Source: Nitrosopumilaceae archaeon (GTDB lineage Archaea > Thermoproteota > Nitrososphaeria > Nitrososphaerales > Nitrosopumilaceae). Taken from it: DNA of 64,000 nucleotides. The notes under the pieces are model-generated. The model worked only from the letters and a program-made list of their open reading frames with translations, ran no database searches and was not told where the DNA came from. Made by a program: the position numbers and the translations under genes. Location: positions 1-64,000 of the forward strand of contig JANQNN010000008.1 of assembly GCA_028279545.1 (NCBI GenBank). The letters run 5' to 3'. The first letter of the stretch is position 1; every line of letters begins with the position of its first letter. This document shows, one piece after another, positions 45,972 through 54,422 of the stretch.

Positions 45972-46988
45972 ATGAATTGGAGAATTATCGTAATCCCAGT
46001 AACTCTTATCCCAATTCTGTATATAGCATTACAATTTGATATCAAAATAGAAGATGTTTTAGCAATTGGAATTTTTCCATTTTTAATGGCAGTAATTGCC
46101 ATGATGGTAAAGCTTGGACTTCAGGGGATAAAATTTGCATATATTGCTCAAAAGTATTTAGGAAAATTTGATTCGTTTTGGAAATTATCTGGAGTTCGAG
46201 TAGGAAGTGAATTTATTAAATTTACAACACCAATGTTTGTAGGAGCAGAATTCATCGTAATTTATTACCTCCACAAAAAAGGAGTTCCTCCCTCAAAATC
46301 TACCTGGATTGCAATCATGGATATTGTCACTGAAGTCTTTGCGGGAGGTTTATTGTCAATTATGGCAGGAATTCTTGCTATTATTAATGGAGCATATATT
46401 GTTGGAGTAATTATTTTAGGTACAAGTATTTTTGTTACAACCTTATGGATGGTTTTATTCTTTTTATCATCAAAAAGAATATTTCAAATTCCAAACGTTA
46501 TCTCCACCCTTGCTGAAAAGTTTGGAAAAGAAAAGGGAAAAAGATTTGTCAGTAAAACCAATTCTTGGATGGAGGAAGTATGTGTAATGAGTAAAAATAA
46601 TCTAAGAACTAGTGAATCGAAAAAAGTATTTGCAACTTCATTTTCTATATCTTTGGCCTCATGGTGTTTCTATGGAATTTCCTTTATGATAATTGCTTTT
46701 GGAACCGGATATGCTGTTGGAATATTTGATTCAATTATGGCCGTGATGGGTGCAAATGCCATTGGTAATTTACCAATTACCGTTGGAGGTTCTGGATTAG
46801 CTGAATTTGGAATTGTAGCGTATTTGAACAATCAAAATCCATTTGATTTACAAATCTTGGAAGGAAATGCGATATGGAATACCGTTATTGGATGGAGAAT
46901 TGCTACTTATTACATTCCTATTGCCATAACCTGGCTTTTGCTTGTAAAATTGGCCTTAAGTAGATACAATAAGGCTGACCCTACATAG
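45972..46988 (+). CDS. Flippase-like / lysylphosphatidylglycerol-synthase-type membrane protein
   Basis: 338 residues, 7-8 TM segments. GVRVGSEFIKFTTP near 75 and ANAIGNLPITVGGSGLAEFG near 260 are the conserved loops of the UPF0104/AglD-MprF TM family. Such proteins are linked to lipid or glycolipid transfer across membranes. Its partner is unknown; a glycosyltransferase lies 2 kb away. Confidence 0.75.
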   Translation: MNWRIIVIPVTLIPILYIALQFDIKIEDVLAIGIFPFLMAVIAMMVKLGLQGIKFAYIAQKYLGKFDSFWKLSGVRVGSEFIKFTTPMFVGAEFIVIYYLHKKGVPPSKSTWIAIMDIVTEVFAGGLLSIMAGILAIINGAYIVGVIILGTSIFVTTLWMVLFFLSSKRIFQIPNVISTLAEKFGKEKGKRFVSKTNSWMEEVCVMSKNNLRTSESKKVFATSFSISLASWCFYGISFMIIAFGTGYAVGIFDSIMAVMGANAIGNLPITVGGSGLAEFGIVAYLNNQNPFDLQILEGNAIWNTVIGWRIATYYIPIAITWLLLVKLALSRYNKADPT

Positions 46989-47022
46989 AAACCACTTTAT
47001 TTTTAAAAGGATTTTTTGAATT

Positions 47023-47823
47023 ATGAATTTTAAAGACAAAGTAGTATTGATTACTGGAGCATCATCTGGAATAGGACGTGCTACTGCGATTCAGTTTGCC
47101 AAGAGAGGTGCTAGAATAGTTTTAGTTGCAAGAAACAAAGAAAAATTAATTCAAATAGAACAGGAATTAAAAAAATTCAATATTTCCACTCTTGTTTGTG
47201 AATGTGATATTTCTAATAAATCTCAGGTCAAGAAAATATCTGAAAGAATATTTGAAAAATTTGAGTCCGTTGACATTCTTGTGAATAATGCAGGATTTGC
47301 CATTTATGGTTCAGTTTCTGATTTAACTATAGAAGACATTGAATCGCAGATGGCCACAAATTATTTTGGAATGGTATATTGTACGAAAATTTTTCTTCCT
47401 TCAATGATAAAAAAGAATTCTGGTCATATTGTAAACGTAGCCTCTGTTGCTGCCAGTTTTGGACTACCAGGAATTGCATCATACTGTGCATCCAAATTTG
47501 CAATGTTAGGATTTTCTGAGGGTCTAAAACATGAGCTCAAAGGAACTAGAGTTGGAGTAACAGTAGTTAGTCCCATAATGGTTCGAACAAACTTCTTTGA
47601 TCATCCATCCTTTGAAAAAATGCCAAAATATTCTCCAACTTCCCTCAGTGCAGAAACGGTTGCAAAAGCAGTTTTAAAAGCATCAAACTCACCTAGGTTA
47701 GAAATTATTGTTCCTCCAATAGTTCGAATTGCTGTTTGGTTAAAAAACACATTCCCATACATAATAAATCCAATTGTAGGGTCTGCATTTAAAAAACAAT
47801 TAGACACTAACAAACAAAATTAA
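47023..47823 (+). CDS. Short-chain dehydrogenase/reductase (SDR)
   Basis: 266 residues. TGASSGIG, NNAG, NVASVAA and YCASKFA (Tyr and Lys) are present. A C-terminal stretch AVWLKNTFPYIINPIVGSAF may sit on the membrane as in DHRS/11-beta-HSD-type SDRs acting on lipids. Substrate unknown. Starts 34 bases after the flippase-like gene. Confidence 0.85.
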   Translation: MNFKDKVVLITGASSGIGRATAIQFAKRGARIVLVARNKEKLIQIEQELKKFNISTLVCECDISNKSQVKKISERIFEKFESVDILVNNAGFAIYGSVSDLTIEDIESQMATNYFGMVYCTKIFLPSMIKKNSGHIVNVASVAASFGLPGIASYCASKFAMLGFSEGLKHELKGTRVGVTVVSPIMVRTNFFDHPSFEKMPKYSPTSLSAETVAKAVLKASNSPRLEIIVPPIVRIAVWLKNTFPYIINPIVGSAFKKQLDTNKQN

Positions 47824-47824
47824 T

Positions 47825-48220
47825 CTATTCTTCATCCGATTCTGTATTATTACCAGACCCTACATCTAGTAATTCTAAAGATTTAAGTTCAAATTGGTAG
47901 ATTGCCGCCATTTCCAATTCTTTTTCTTTTTGTAGATACTCTGTTACCTTTTTACTTAGTGGGGCTTTATGTTGGTCAAATGTAAATTCATAAACTACTC
48001 CTTTCTCCAAATTTGAAGGTTTAATCTTCTTTGTCAAATCCATAGTTACAATGTGTCTTCCATCTTCAACTGAATCATATAACTGAGTGTCAATTTTATT
48101 ATCTGAACCATAAATTTCTAAAATATATCCACTTCTTTTTAATTCCTCAGGTTTCTTAAATTTGGCATTTTTAATTTCATCTGAAACCCAGTCAGGAATT
48201 TCGTCTTTCTTTTTTACCAT
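47825..48220 (-). CDS. Hypothetical protein
   Basis: 131 residues, soluble, acidic tail (GSGNNTESDEE). N-terminus has an amphipathic KKKDEIPDWVSDEIKNAKF. Follows the zinc-knuckle gene by 11 bases on the minus strand. Family not recognised. Confidence 0.5.
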   Translation of the reverse strand: MVKKKDEIPDWVSDEIKNAKFKKPEELKRSGYILEIYGSDNKIDTQLYDSVEDGRHIVTMDLTKKIKPSNLEKGVVYEFTFDQHKAPLSKKVTEYLQKEKELEMAAIYQFELKSLELLDVGSGNNTESDEE

Positions 48221-48231
48221 AATTATCAGCT

Positions 48232-48540
48232 CTAGTTCAATTCTTTTTCTTTTTTACTTTTTTGCCACCATTCTAAATAATCATCTTGTTTATCTTCTCT
48301 AGTTCTCTCTCTTTGATTTAGCTTATATCGAATATCAGACACTTGTTCCCTTGTTGCATATAGCCCACATCTTTTACAGATGAAATGTTTTGTTGCAGAA
48401 TCCATTTTCATTGGAAAATCTATCTTATCAAATAGTTTGAACAAATCATCCCTACCTCTATCCTCCTCTGGGGTTTCTTCTTCGTATTTAGCTTGAATTT
48501 TCTTTTTCTCTCTGTTAGTACATTCTGGACAGTTAGGCAC
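48232..48540 (-). CDS. Zinc-binding protein, two CxxC knuckles
   Basis: 102 residues. CPEC near residue 4 and CKRCG near 55 would form a split zinc ribbon, bridged by an acidic linker; the basic C-terminal helix (RYKLNQRERTREDKQDD) may bind nucleic acid. Conserved-looking but not assigned to a named family. Confidence 0.6.
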   Translation of the reverse strand: MPNCPECTNREKKKIQAKYEEETPEEDRGRDDLFKLFDKIDFPMKMDSATKHFICKRCGLYATREQVSDIRYKLNQRERTREDKQDDYLEWWQKSKKEKELN

Positions 48541-48603
48541 TGTTGATATGACTTAATTTTTTCCATAAAAGCGTTCCCACATATCTTTTGATCGAATTTA
48601 GAA

Positions 48604-48673
48604 TATCTGACACGCAGATAATGTCTTCATCCCTTTCGGTCAGTTCGCCCATCGAAATCCTGCGTGCCAGATA
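48604..48673 (-). ncRNA. Candidate structured RNA with 14-bp terminal stem
   Basis: Arms 48604-48617 and 48660-48673 pair over 14 bp. On the minus strand the one non-Watson-Crick position is a G-U wobble, on the plus strand an A-C mismatch, so the RNA is probably minus-sense. An inner 5-bp stem (48634-48638 with 48653-48657) holds a 14-nt loop. The stretch is markedly GC-richer than its surroundings and no protein fits. The C/D, H/ACA and riboswitch classes I know do not match. Lies 25 bases after a glycosyltransferase stop on the same strand. Confidence 0.55.
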
Positions 48674-48697
48674 CTAAAAAATTCAAAAAATTATTGT

Positions 48698-49933
48698 TTA
48701 TCTCTTTTCTTCCAAGGCTTCAACTGCCAATTGAGCAGTATTTTCTGCTCCAGTGGAAATAAAATTCCTCGAAAATTCTAATAAATTCCCCTCAAATTCA
48801 TCATAATTTTCCTTTATTCTCTTTATTCCGTCGATCACATTTTTGGTTTTACTTGCTAAAACCCCCAATTGTTTTTTTTCCGCCCACTTGATATTGTTTG
48901 TGTGTTCATCGTATATGGGAAGACCAATTATTGGTTTTGCTTTTCCGCCTAGTATTTCTCCCATTACAGTATGCGAACCATTAACTACAGCATATTTACT
49001 CAATCCTAAAACCTCTTCTTTTTCTTGTTCAGAAAGAAAACCAACATCTATTTGTATCCAATCAATTTTTTTTTCAAAAGCATCTTCAATACTGTATTTT
49101 TTACCATCTTTCCCTATAACAGAATTAATGGAAGGATCTCTTTTTGCATGAGAAATTATTCTTTTCTCTCCTCTCATTTCAGGTTCATGAAAAATTTGTT
49201 CAAATCTTTCTCCTGTTCCATTATTTGTGGATTCGTTTCCAGTTCTCATCCAATATCCAAATTCACAATTTTGAATTATTTTTTCAAGATCTGATGGTGG
49301 AGTTTTATTAATTATTTTTTTATTCATAAAGTGACCTACATATTTGACTTTACTTGTTATCTCTTTTGAAAAATTTAGATTGAATTCACATAATGTAAAT
49401 GGAGGAGGAGAATCCGCCACAATAATTTTGGTTGCCTTAGCAATTTGCTTGGATATAAAATATAACGAAGGATAGAGATACGCTCTTGAATTATACAATT
49501 TGGGCCTAAATTGGTTAGTAATAAAAAAACATGTTATGTTTCGATTTTTAGCCAAAACATTTGAGCCCATATCACCATCATTAATTACCAAATCAAATTT
49601 TTCTTTATTGTACAATTTTCTTTCCTCTAACAAATAATCTTTAATTTGGGTAACTAGAGGTGGATTTTTTTTTATGGGTAATAAAAAATTCAACATTGAC
49701 AAACCAAGACTTGGACCAAATTTTCCATCAATAGGTGTTGGCATCATAATGTTATGAATTCTCTCTTTTTGATTTGGGTATTTTTCTAATAGTTTTTTGT
49801 AAACATGACCTTTGCTAGCAAAATGAGTTTCAAAGTTTTCTTTCAAACGCTCAGAGAATGCCTCATTTAGCCTTGTCATTCGAGAATAATGACCACTACC
49901 CCATGGGTAGATAAATTCCCCTATCTTTTTCAT
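48698..49933 (-). CDS. GT28-type (UDP-sugar) glycosyltransferase-like protein
   Basis: 411 residues, GT-B fold. The N-terminal GSGHYSRM is the sugar/phosphate loop seen in MurG-like and glycolipid glucosyltransferases, and the C-terminal VVNGSHTVMGEILGGKAKPIIGLPIYDEHTNNI resembles the donor-binding region. Acceptor unknown; a glycolipid or surface glycan is likely from the nearby flippase-like gene. Confidence 0.7.
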   Translation of the reverse strand: MKKIGEFIYPWGSGHYSRMTRLNEAFSERLKENFETHFASKGHVYKKLLEKYPNQKERIHNIMMPTPIDGKFGPSLGLSMLNFLLPIKKNPPLVTQIKDYLLEERKLYNKEKFDLVINDGDMGSNVLAKNRNITCFFITNQFRPKLYNSRAYLYPSLYFISKQIAKATKIIVADSPPPFTLCEFNLNFSKEITSKVKYVGHFMNKKIINKTPPSDLEKIIQNCEFGYWMRTGNESTNNGTGERFEQIFHEPEMRGEKRIISHAKRDPSINSVIGKDGKKYSIEDAFEKKIDWIQIDVGFLSEQEKEEVLGLSKYAVVNGSHTVMGEILGGKAKPIIGLPIYDEHTNNIKWAEKKQLGVLASKTKNVIDGIKRIKENYDEFEGNLLEFSRNFISTGAENTAQLAVEALEEKR

Positions 49934-49964
49934 GTAAAGAAATCTGTTAAAGCCGTTTAAATTC

Positions 49965-51092
49965 TCAATGATTTTCTTCCAAAGAATCTAAAATATCATG
50001 TAAATTATTAGGACCAATATGGACTTCCACTGTTTTTTTAGTACTTAAAACAGATTTTACATCCTTTTCTGAACTTTTAGCCATTTTGGATGGATTACTC
50101 AAAATCATTTTTTTTAATTTGGGAATTTGTTTTTCCAACCCTATTTCTTTGGCTTCTTCAAAAATCCTAACATCTACTCCGCAAAGTGGAATAATAGGAA
50201 ATTTATTTTTTTGATATACTTTTTTCATTGAATTTTTAATATATTCTTGTGAAAAAATTAATGGAGACAATGGAAGAGAAACATAATCAAACTTATTTTT
50301 AAGAGCTTCTTGAATCATTATTTCCATTACTAAATTAATAAAAATTTGGTGAGTTTTTACTCCAGAAGATTTCATTTTTATCTGAAAAAAATCAATGGAA
50401 ACTTTTTTCTTAACAAGTCTTGGAATTAACTGATTGATTATTTTTGCTAATTTTATTAATTCTGATTTTTTTCTATAGAAAACTAATATTTTTGGATCAT
50501 AACCTTGCTTAATAGTTTCAAAGCATGAAACTGCAGATAATTCATCATATACACAGCAAATGGTATTTTGGTTTTTTGAATCAAAAGTTATTCCTCCTTG
50601 TCCTTTATCTATAAAAATGCAAATATACGCATATTTTTTTGTCAAAAAAACATAAAGCAGTTTATCATAATCTTCCTCTGTTCCGGGCTTGGCTCCTAAG
50701 TTTGATTTTTTTTCTATGATAGATGATGTTGCCGCAATTTCAATATCTTTTGGAAAAAATCCTTTTGATGTACCTTCAACTTTTACCAAAAACTTTTCTC
50801 CTTTAAGCAAAAGGTTTCCTCCTAAAGAAGTGATTTCTGTTACAAGTGTTTTAAAATCATTATTTACCTGTCTAGCTATTGCAATTCTTTCGATTCCAAA
50901 TAATAGATTTATTGCAGATGAAGAAAATACCGGATCGTTTGAATCCACTAAAATAATATCACCATCTCGTTTTATTGATTTGAATTCTTGATTTCTATTT
51001 TTCAAAATTTTTTTAATATTCGAAACCAGTTGAGGAATTTTTCTTCTTGAGAAAATTGTTGGAAAAACCACAACATAGGAAATTTTATTCAT
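49965..51092 (-). CDS. ThiI-like THUMP protein with degenerate PP-loop
   Basis: 375 residues. A ferredoxin-like/THUMP region (about 75-180: LLKGEKFLVKVEG...FFPKDIEIAATSSI...GTEEDYDK) precedes a domain like the ATP-PPase of ThiI (from about 190). Where ThiI has an SGGFDS loop, this protein reads VYDELSA, so ATP binding by the normal PP-loop is unlikely. It may still bind tRNA or act as a partner. Divergent from cysH. Confidence 0.6.
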   Translation of the reverse strand: MNKISYVVVFPTIFSRRKIPQLVSNIKKILKNRNQEFKSIKRDGDIILVDSNDPVFSSSAINLLFGIERIAIARQVNNDFKTLVTEITSLGGNLLLKGEKFLVKVEGTSKGFFPKDIEIAATSSIIEKKSNLGAKPGTEEDYDKLLYVFLTKKYAYICIFIDKGQGGITFDSKNQNTICCVYDELSAVSCFETIKQGYDPKILVFYRKKSELIKLAKIINQLIPRLVKKKVSIDFFQIKMKSSGVKTHQIFINLVMEIMIQEALKNKFDYVSLPLSPLIFSQEYIKNSMKKVYQKNKFPIIPLCGVDVRIFEEAKEIGLEKQIPKLKKMILSNPSKMAKSSEKDVKSVLSTKKTVEVHIGPNNLHDILDSLEENH

Positions 51093-51150
51093 CTTTTTTA
51101 TTTTGAAAATTACTTGTTTATAATTTAGGATAAAATCATCGGGTAATCAA

Positions 51151-51157
51151 TATAAAA
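51151..51157 (+). promoter_or_regulatory. TATA box of the cysH-sat operon
   Basis: TATAAAA centred 25 bases before ATG 51179. Decides ATG 51179 over the GTG at 51173. Confidence 0.65.
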
Positions 51158-51178
51158 CAAATAACTTTAGGTGTGTTA

Positions 51179-51898
51179 ATGGTAAGGTTTACTCAAAAAG
51201 AACTTGATGAAATAAATCCCACCTTAAAAACCACAGAAGATGTCCTAAAGTGGGCATCAGATAATTTGCATCCCAAATTAGCCAAAGCATCAAGTTTCGG
51301 CGCAGAAGATTCCCTTTTGATAGATTTAATGACAAAAATTAATCCAAAATTTCGATTTTTCACCTTAGATACGGGTAGATTACCTCAAGAAACTTATGAT
51401 ATTATGGACAAACTTTCAAAAAAATATAACGTTACTTTTGAAGTTATGTTTCCTGATGCAGAAGAGGTAAAAGAAATGGTTCAGACCAGAGGAATTAACC
51501 TTTTTTACGATAGTGTTGAGAACAGGCAACTCTGTTGTGGAATTAGAAAAGTAAAACCTCTTCGAAAAATGCTTTCAAACCTTGATGGATGGATTACAGG
51601 AATAAGAAGAGATCAGACCTCTACTAGACAAAACTCCAAAATGCTGGAAATTGATGAAAAATATGATGGGATTGTAAAAGTTAATCCATTACTTGATTGG
51701 ACTTGGGATCAAGTTTGGAAGTATATTAAAGAAAATAATGTTCCCTATCATCCACTTATTGATAAAGGATATCCAAGTATTGGATGTGATCCCTGTACAA
51801 GAGCGGTAAAGAATGGTGAAGGTTTAAGAGCCGGTCGGTGGTGGTGGGAAAATGATGATACAAAAGAATGTGGTCTTCACATGCCAGAGGGAGTATAA
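51179..51898 (+). CDS. cysH: Adenylyl/phosphoadenylyl sulfate reductase, iron-sulfur type
   Basis: 239 residues. The CCG near 120 and CDPC...ECGLH near the C-terminus give the CC...CxxC [4Fe-4S] set typical of APS reductases and some Fe-S PAPS reductases; the [13 protein letters not shown] loop binds the nucleotide. Thioredoxin-linked reduction to sulfite. Overlaps sat by one base (TAATG). cysC elsewhere in the window leaves open whether APS or PAPS is used. Confidence 0.93.
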   Translation: MVRFTQKELDEINPTLKTTEDVLKWASDNLHPKLAKASSFGAEDSLLIDLMTKINPKFRFFTLDTGRLPQETYDIMDKLSKKYNVTFEVMFPDAEEVKEMVQTRGINLFYDSVENRQLCCGIRKVKPLRKMLSNLDGWITGIRRDQTSTRQNSKMLEIDEKYDGIVKVNPLLDWTWDQVWKYIKENNVPYHPLIDKGYPSIGCDPCTRAVKNGEGLRAGRWWWENDDTKECGLHMPEGV

Positions 51899-53034
51899 TG
51901 AGTGAGCAAATAAAGCCACATGGTGGCACTCTAGTAAACAGAATAAACAAAATTGATACTTCCGGTTTTTTTTCCATTTCAATTACAGAAGATTTAGCTA
52001 ATGATGTTGAAAACATTGCAGATGGAATTTTCAGCCCATTAGAGGGATTTTTAGGACAACAAGACTTTGAAAGTGTAGTTTCTAAAGGTCGATTAACAAA
52101 TGGTTTGGCATGGACCATTCCAATAGTTTTGGATGTAGATGAACCTACAGCAACACAAATGAAAGAGGCAGGTGATGTACTTCTAAAAAACCCTGCAGGA
52201 GTGGGAGTAGCAGTTCTTCATGTAGAGGAAACCTATTCTTTTGATAAAGAAAAAACCACTCAAGGAGTTTATGGTACCAATGATAATTCTCACCCCGGAG
52301 TTGCAAAAACGATGGGAATGAAAGATTTCCTTGTTGGTGGCAAAATAGACTATGTTCACAGACCAGAAGAAACAGAAATTAGAAAAAATAGATTAACTCC
52401 TTTACAAACTCGTGAAGCTTTTGCTCAAGCAGGATGGGAAACAATCTGTGCATTTCAAACTAGAAATCCTCCACACGTTGCCCATGAGATGCTTCAAAAA
52501 ACCTCAATTACAACTAGGGATGGAGTTTTTGTGAATCCAATTATTGGTAAGAAAAAATCTGGAGACTTTGCAGATGAGGTAATAATAAAATGCTATGAAA
52601 CCATGATTCAAAACTATTACCCTGAAAATAGGTGTAAGTTAGGAACTTTACATACTGAGATGAAATATGCTGGACCCAAAGAGGCCATTCATCATGCAAT
52701 TATGAGACAAAACTATGGGTGTACACATATCATTATTGGAAGGGATCATGCTGGCGTAGGAAACTTTTACGATCCTTTTGCAGCTCAAAAAATATTTGAT
52801 GATTATCCAGAATTAGAAATTTCACCTGTATTCTTCCCAGCATTTTTCTATTGCAAAAAATGTCTTACATACACAAATCCAAAAGCTTGCCCTTGCAGTG
52901 ATGAAAACAAAGAACAAATCAGTGGAACAAAACTAAGAGAACTTATTCAAAACGGTCAGGCACCTTCAAAATTTATTTTGAGACCGGAAGTAGCCAAAGT
53001 AATTCTTGATCACCCTCATCCTTTTGTTGATTAG
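51898..53034 (+). CDS. sat: Sulfate adenylyltransferase
   Basis: 378 residues from ATG 51898, which overlaps the cysH stop. [11 protein letters not shown] is the ATP-sulfurylase HxxH motif and [16 protein letters not shown] the second loop. The C-terminal [15 protein letters not shown] may bind zinc. Makes APS from sulfate and ATP, feeding cysC and cysH. Confidence 0.94.
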   Translation: MSEQIKPHGGTLVNRINKIDTSGFFSISITEDLANDVENIADGIFSPLEGFLGQQDFESVVSKGRLTNGLAWTIPIVLDVDEPTATQMKEAGDVLLKNPAGVGVAVLHVEETYSFDKEKTTQGVYGTNDNSHPGVAKTMGMKDFLVGGKIDYVHRPEETEIRKNRLTPLQTREAFAQAGWETICAFQTRNPPHVAHEMLQKTSITTRDGVFVNPIIGKKKSGDFADEVIIKCYETMIQNYYPENRCKLGTLHTEMKYAGPKEAIHHAIMRQNYGCTHIIIGRDHAGVGNFYDPFAAQKIFDDYPELEISPVFFPAFFYCKKCLTYTNPKACPCSDENKEQISGTKLRELIQNGQAPSKFILRPEVAKVILDHPHPFVD

Positions 53035-53064
53035 ATATTTATTCACTCAAAATTCATTTAGTTT

Positions 53065-53730
53065 ATGCGATATCTAATCCCATTAATTTTCTTTATAGGA
53101 CTTCTTTTCACACCTGCTTTTGCACAAGAACAAAAAAACCCTTCTCTTATTATTGACACAATTGAAATTCCTTTTGGTGAGTTTAACAAAGTTGCTAGAG
53201 ATTCAATTATTGTTGATTTAGAGGACGAGCATGCGATAAGCTGGCAAATAACTATTGATAATAATTTAGTATATGAACATCCAAATGGGAATGGGGTTTT
53301 CAAGTTTTATGATAAAAACTCTGAAAAATTTGTTGAAATAGGTATGGGAGCTCCTCCAAATGAAAAATTCTGGGTAGCAGTAAATACTGATAGGGAAGGT
53401 TATGTAGTTGTTCAAAGCGATACGGAAAGAGGTTGGTATCCCTCCACAAAAATAATAATATCTTATACTGAGAGAGGAGGATTGACTGTAAACAATGGAG
53501 CCAGAATTACAGTTTCTAGTCTAAATATTGGTTCATTTGTAATTGATTCTTATTCTGTTCATGGTATGGAAAGCTCAACGGATCCACCTGCTGCAAATTC
53601 TGGAAGCATGGTAGTTGAATTTCTTTCAGGTGACCCTTCAGAAAATGTGTTTGCTTTTTTCCCCTTTTATCTAGCTGCAGGGATTGGTATTATAGTGGGT
53701 ATTCTTTTTTTGACTAAAAAACGGTCTTAG
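53065..53730 (+). CDS. Secreted protein with C-terminal TM anchor
   Basis: 221 residues. Signal peptide 1-20 (TPAFAQ), a beta-rich outside domain (about 25-190), and a C-terminal TM segment (FFPFYLAAGIGIIVGILFL) followed by TKKRS. The plan is that of an archaeal surface-anchored protein. Its stop overlaps the convergent nth gene by 17 bases. Confidence 0.65.
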   Translation: MRYLIPLIFFIGLLFTPAFAQEQKNPSLIIDTIEIPFGEFNKVARDSIIVDLEDEHAISWQITIDNNLVYEHPNGNGVFKFYDKNSEKFVEIGMGAPPNEKFWVAVNTDREGYVVVQSDTERGWYPSTKIIISYTERGGLTVNNGARITVSSLNIGSFVIDSYSVHGMESSTDPPAANSGSMVVEFLSGDPSENVFAFFPFYLAAGIGIIVGILFLTKKRS

Positions 53731-54367
53731 ATTTGTAAAAATTACAACTTTTTTTTATTTTGCATACCTCACATAGAGGAGTTATTGGTTTGCAAATATT
53801 TTGGCCATACATTACAAAAGTATCATTTATTTCAAGCCAGAATTTTTTTGGGATTTTTTTCATCAACTCTATCTCGGTTTCTTCGGGAGTTTTGGTTTTA
53901 ACCAAACCTATTCTATTTGAGATTCTATGAACATGAATATCTACTGGTATTGCTGGTTTATCAAATGCGTACACTAAAACACAATTTGCTGTTTTTCTTC
54001 CAACTCCAGGAAGTTCTACAAGTTTTTCAAGGTTATCGGGGACAATCCCTTTATATTTTGAATCAATAATTTTTGCAACTTCGATAATTCTTTTAGCTTT
54101 CACATGGTAGAAACCAATGGGTTTGATAATTTTTTCAACCTCTTTAATTTTGGCGTTCGCTAGTTCTTTAGAATTTTTGTACTTTGAAAACAAAATCTTT
54201 ACAATTTTGGTCGTGCTTTCATCTTTGGTTCTAGCCGATAATATTGTTCCAATTAAAATGCTAAACGGGCCACCTGTTTCTGCCTCATGAAGTTCCCTTA
54301 GGGCAGTCATTCTTGGAGGTTTAACCTCATTCATCGTGTTTACCATTCCTTGAAGAATTTTTTTCAT
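53714..54367 (-). CDS. nth: Endonuclease III (DNA glycosylase/AP lyase)
   Basis: 217 residues from ATG 54367; TTG 54391 is an alternative. Helix-hairpin-helix LVELPGVGRKTANCVL carries the catalytic Lys, and VDIHVHR the catalytic Asp. The C-terminal CKPITPLCEVCKIKKSC holds the [4Fe-4S] cluster. Removes oxidised pyrimidines. Divergent from the aconitase-X operon with a shared AT core. Confidence 0.93.
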   Translation of the reverse strand: MKKILQGMVNTMNEVKPPRMTALRELHEAETGGPFSILIGTILSARTKDESTTKIVKILFSKYKNSKELANAKIKEVEKIIKPIGFYHVKAKRIIEVAKIIDSKYKGIVPDNLEKLVELPGVGRKTANCVLVYAFDKPAIPVDIHVHRISNRIGLVKTKTPEETEIELMKKIPKKFWLEINDTFVMYGQNICKPITPLCEVCKIKKSCNFYKSKTVF

Positions 54368-54390
54368 GGATGGTTGTTTTTTTACGTACA

Positions 54391-54401
54391 AGTATTATAT
54401 C
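54391..54401. promoter_or_regulatory. Bidirectional TATA core between nth and aconitase X
   Basis: AGTATTATATC. Its centre (about 54396) is 27 bases from TTG 54423 (plus) and 29 from ATG 54367 (minus), so one AT core could serve both leaderless transcripts. Confidence 0.5.
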
Positions 54402-54422
54402 TGTAATAGAAAACTAATACTA

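Noticed and set aside
48604-48673. Box C/D guide or hammerhead reading of the RNA candidate
   Set aside because: CTGA and GATGAA-like words occur on the minus strand but guide spacings are far too short, and the CUGANGA...GAAA core is incomplete.
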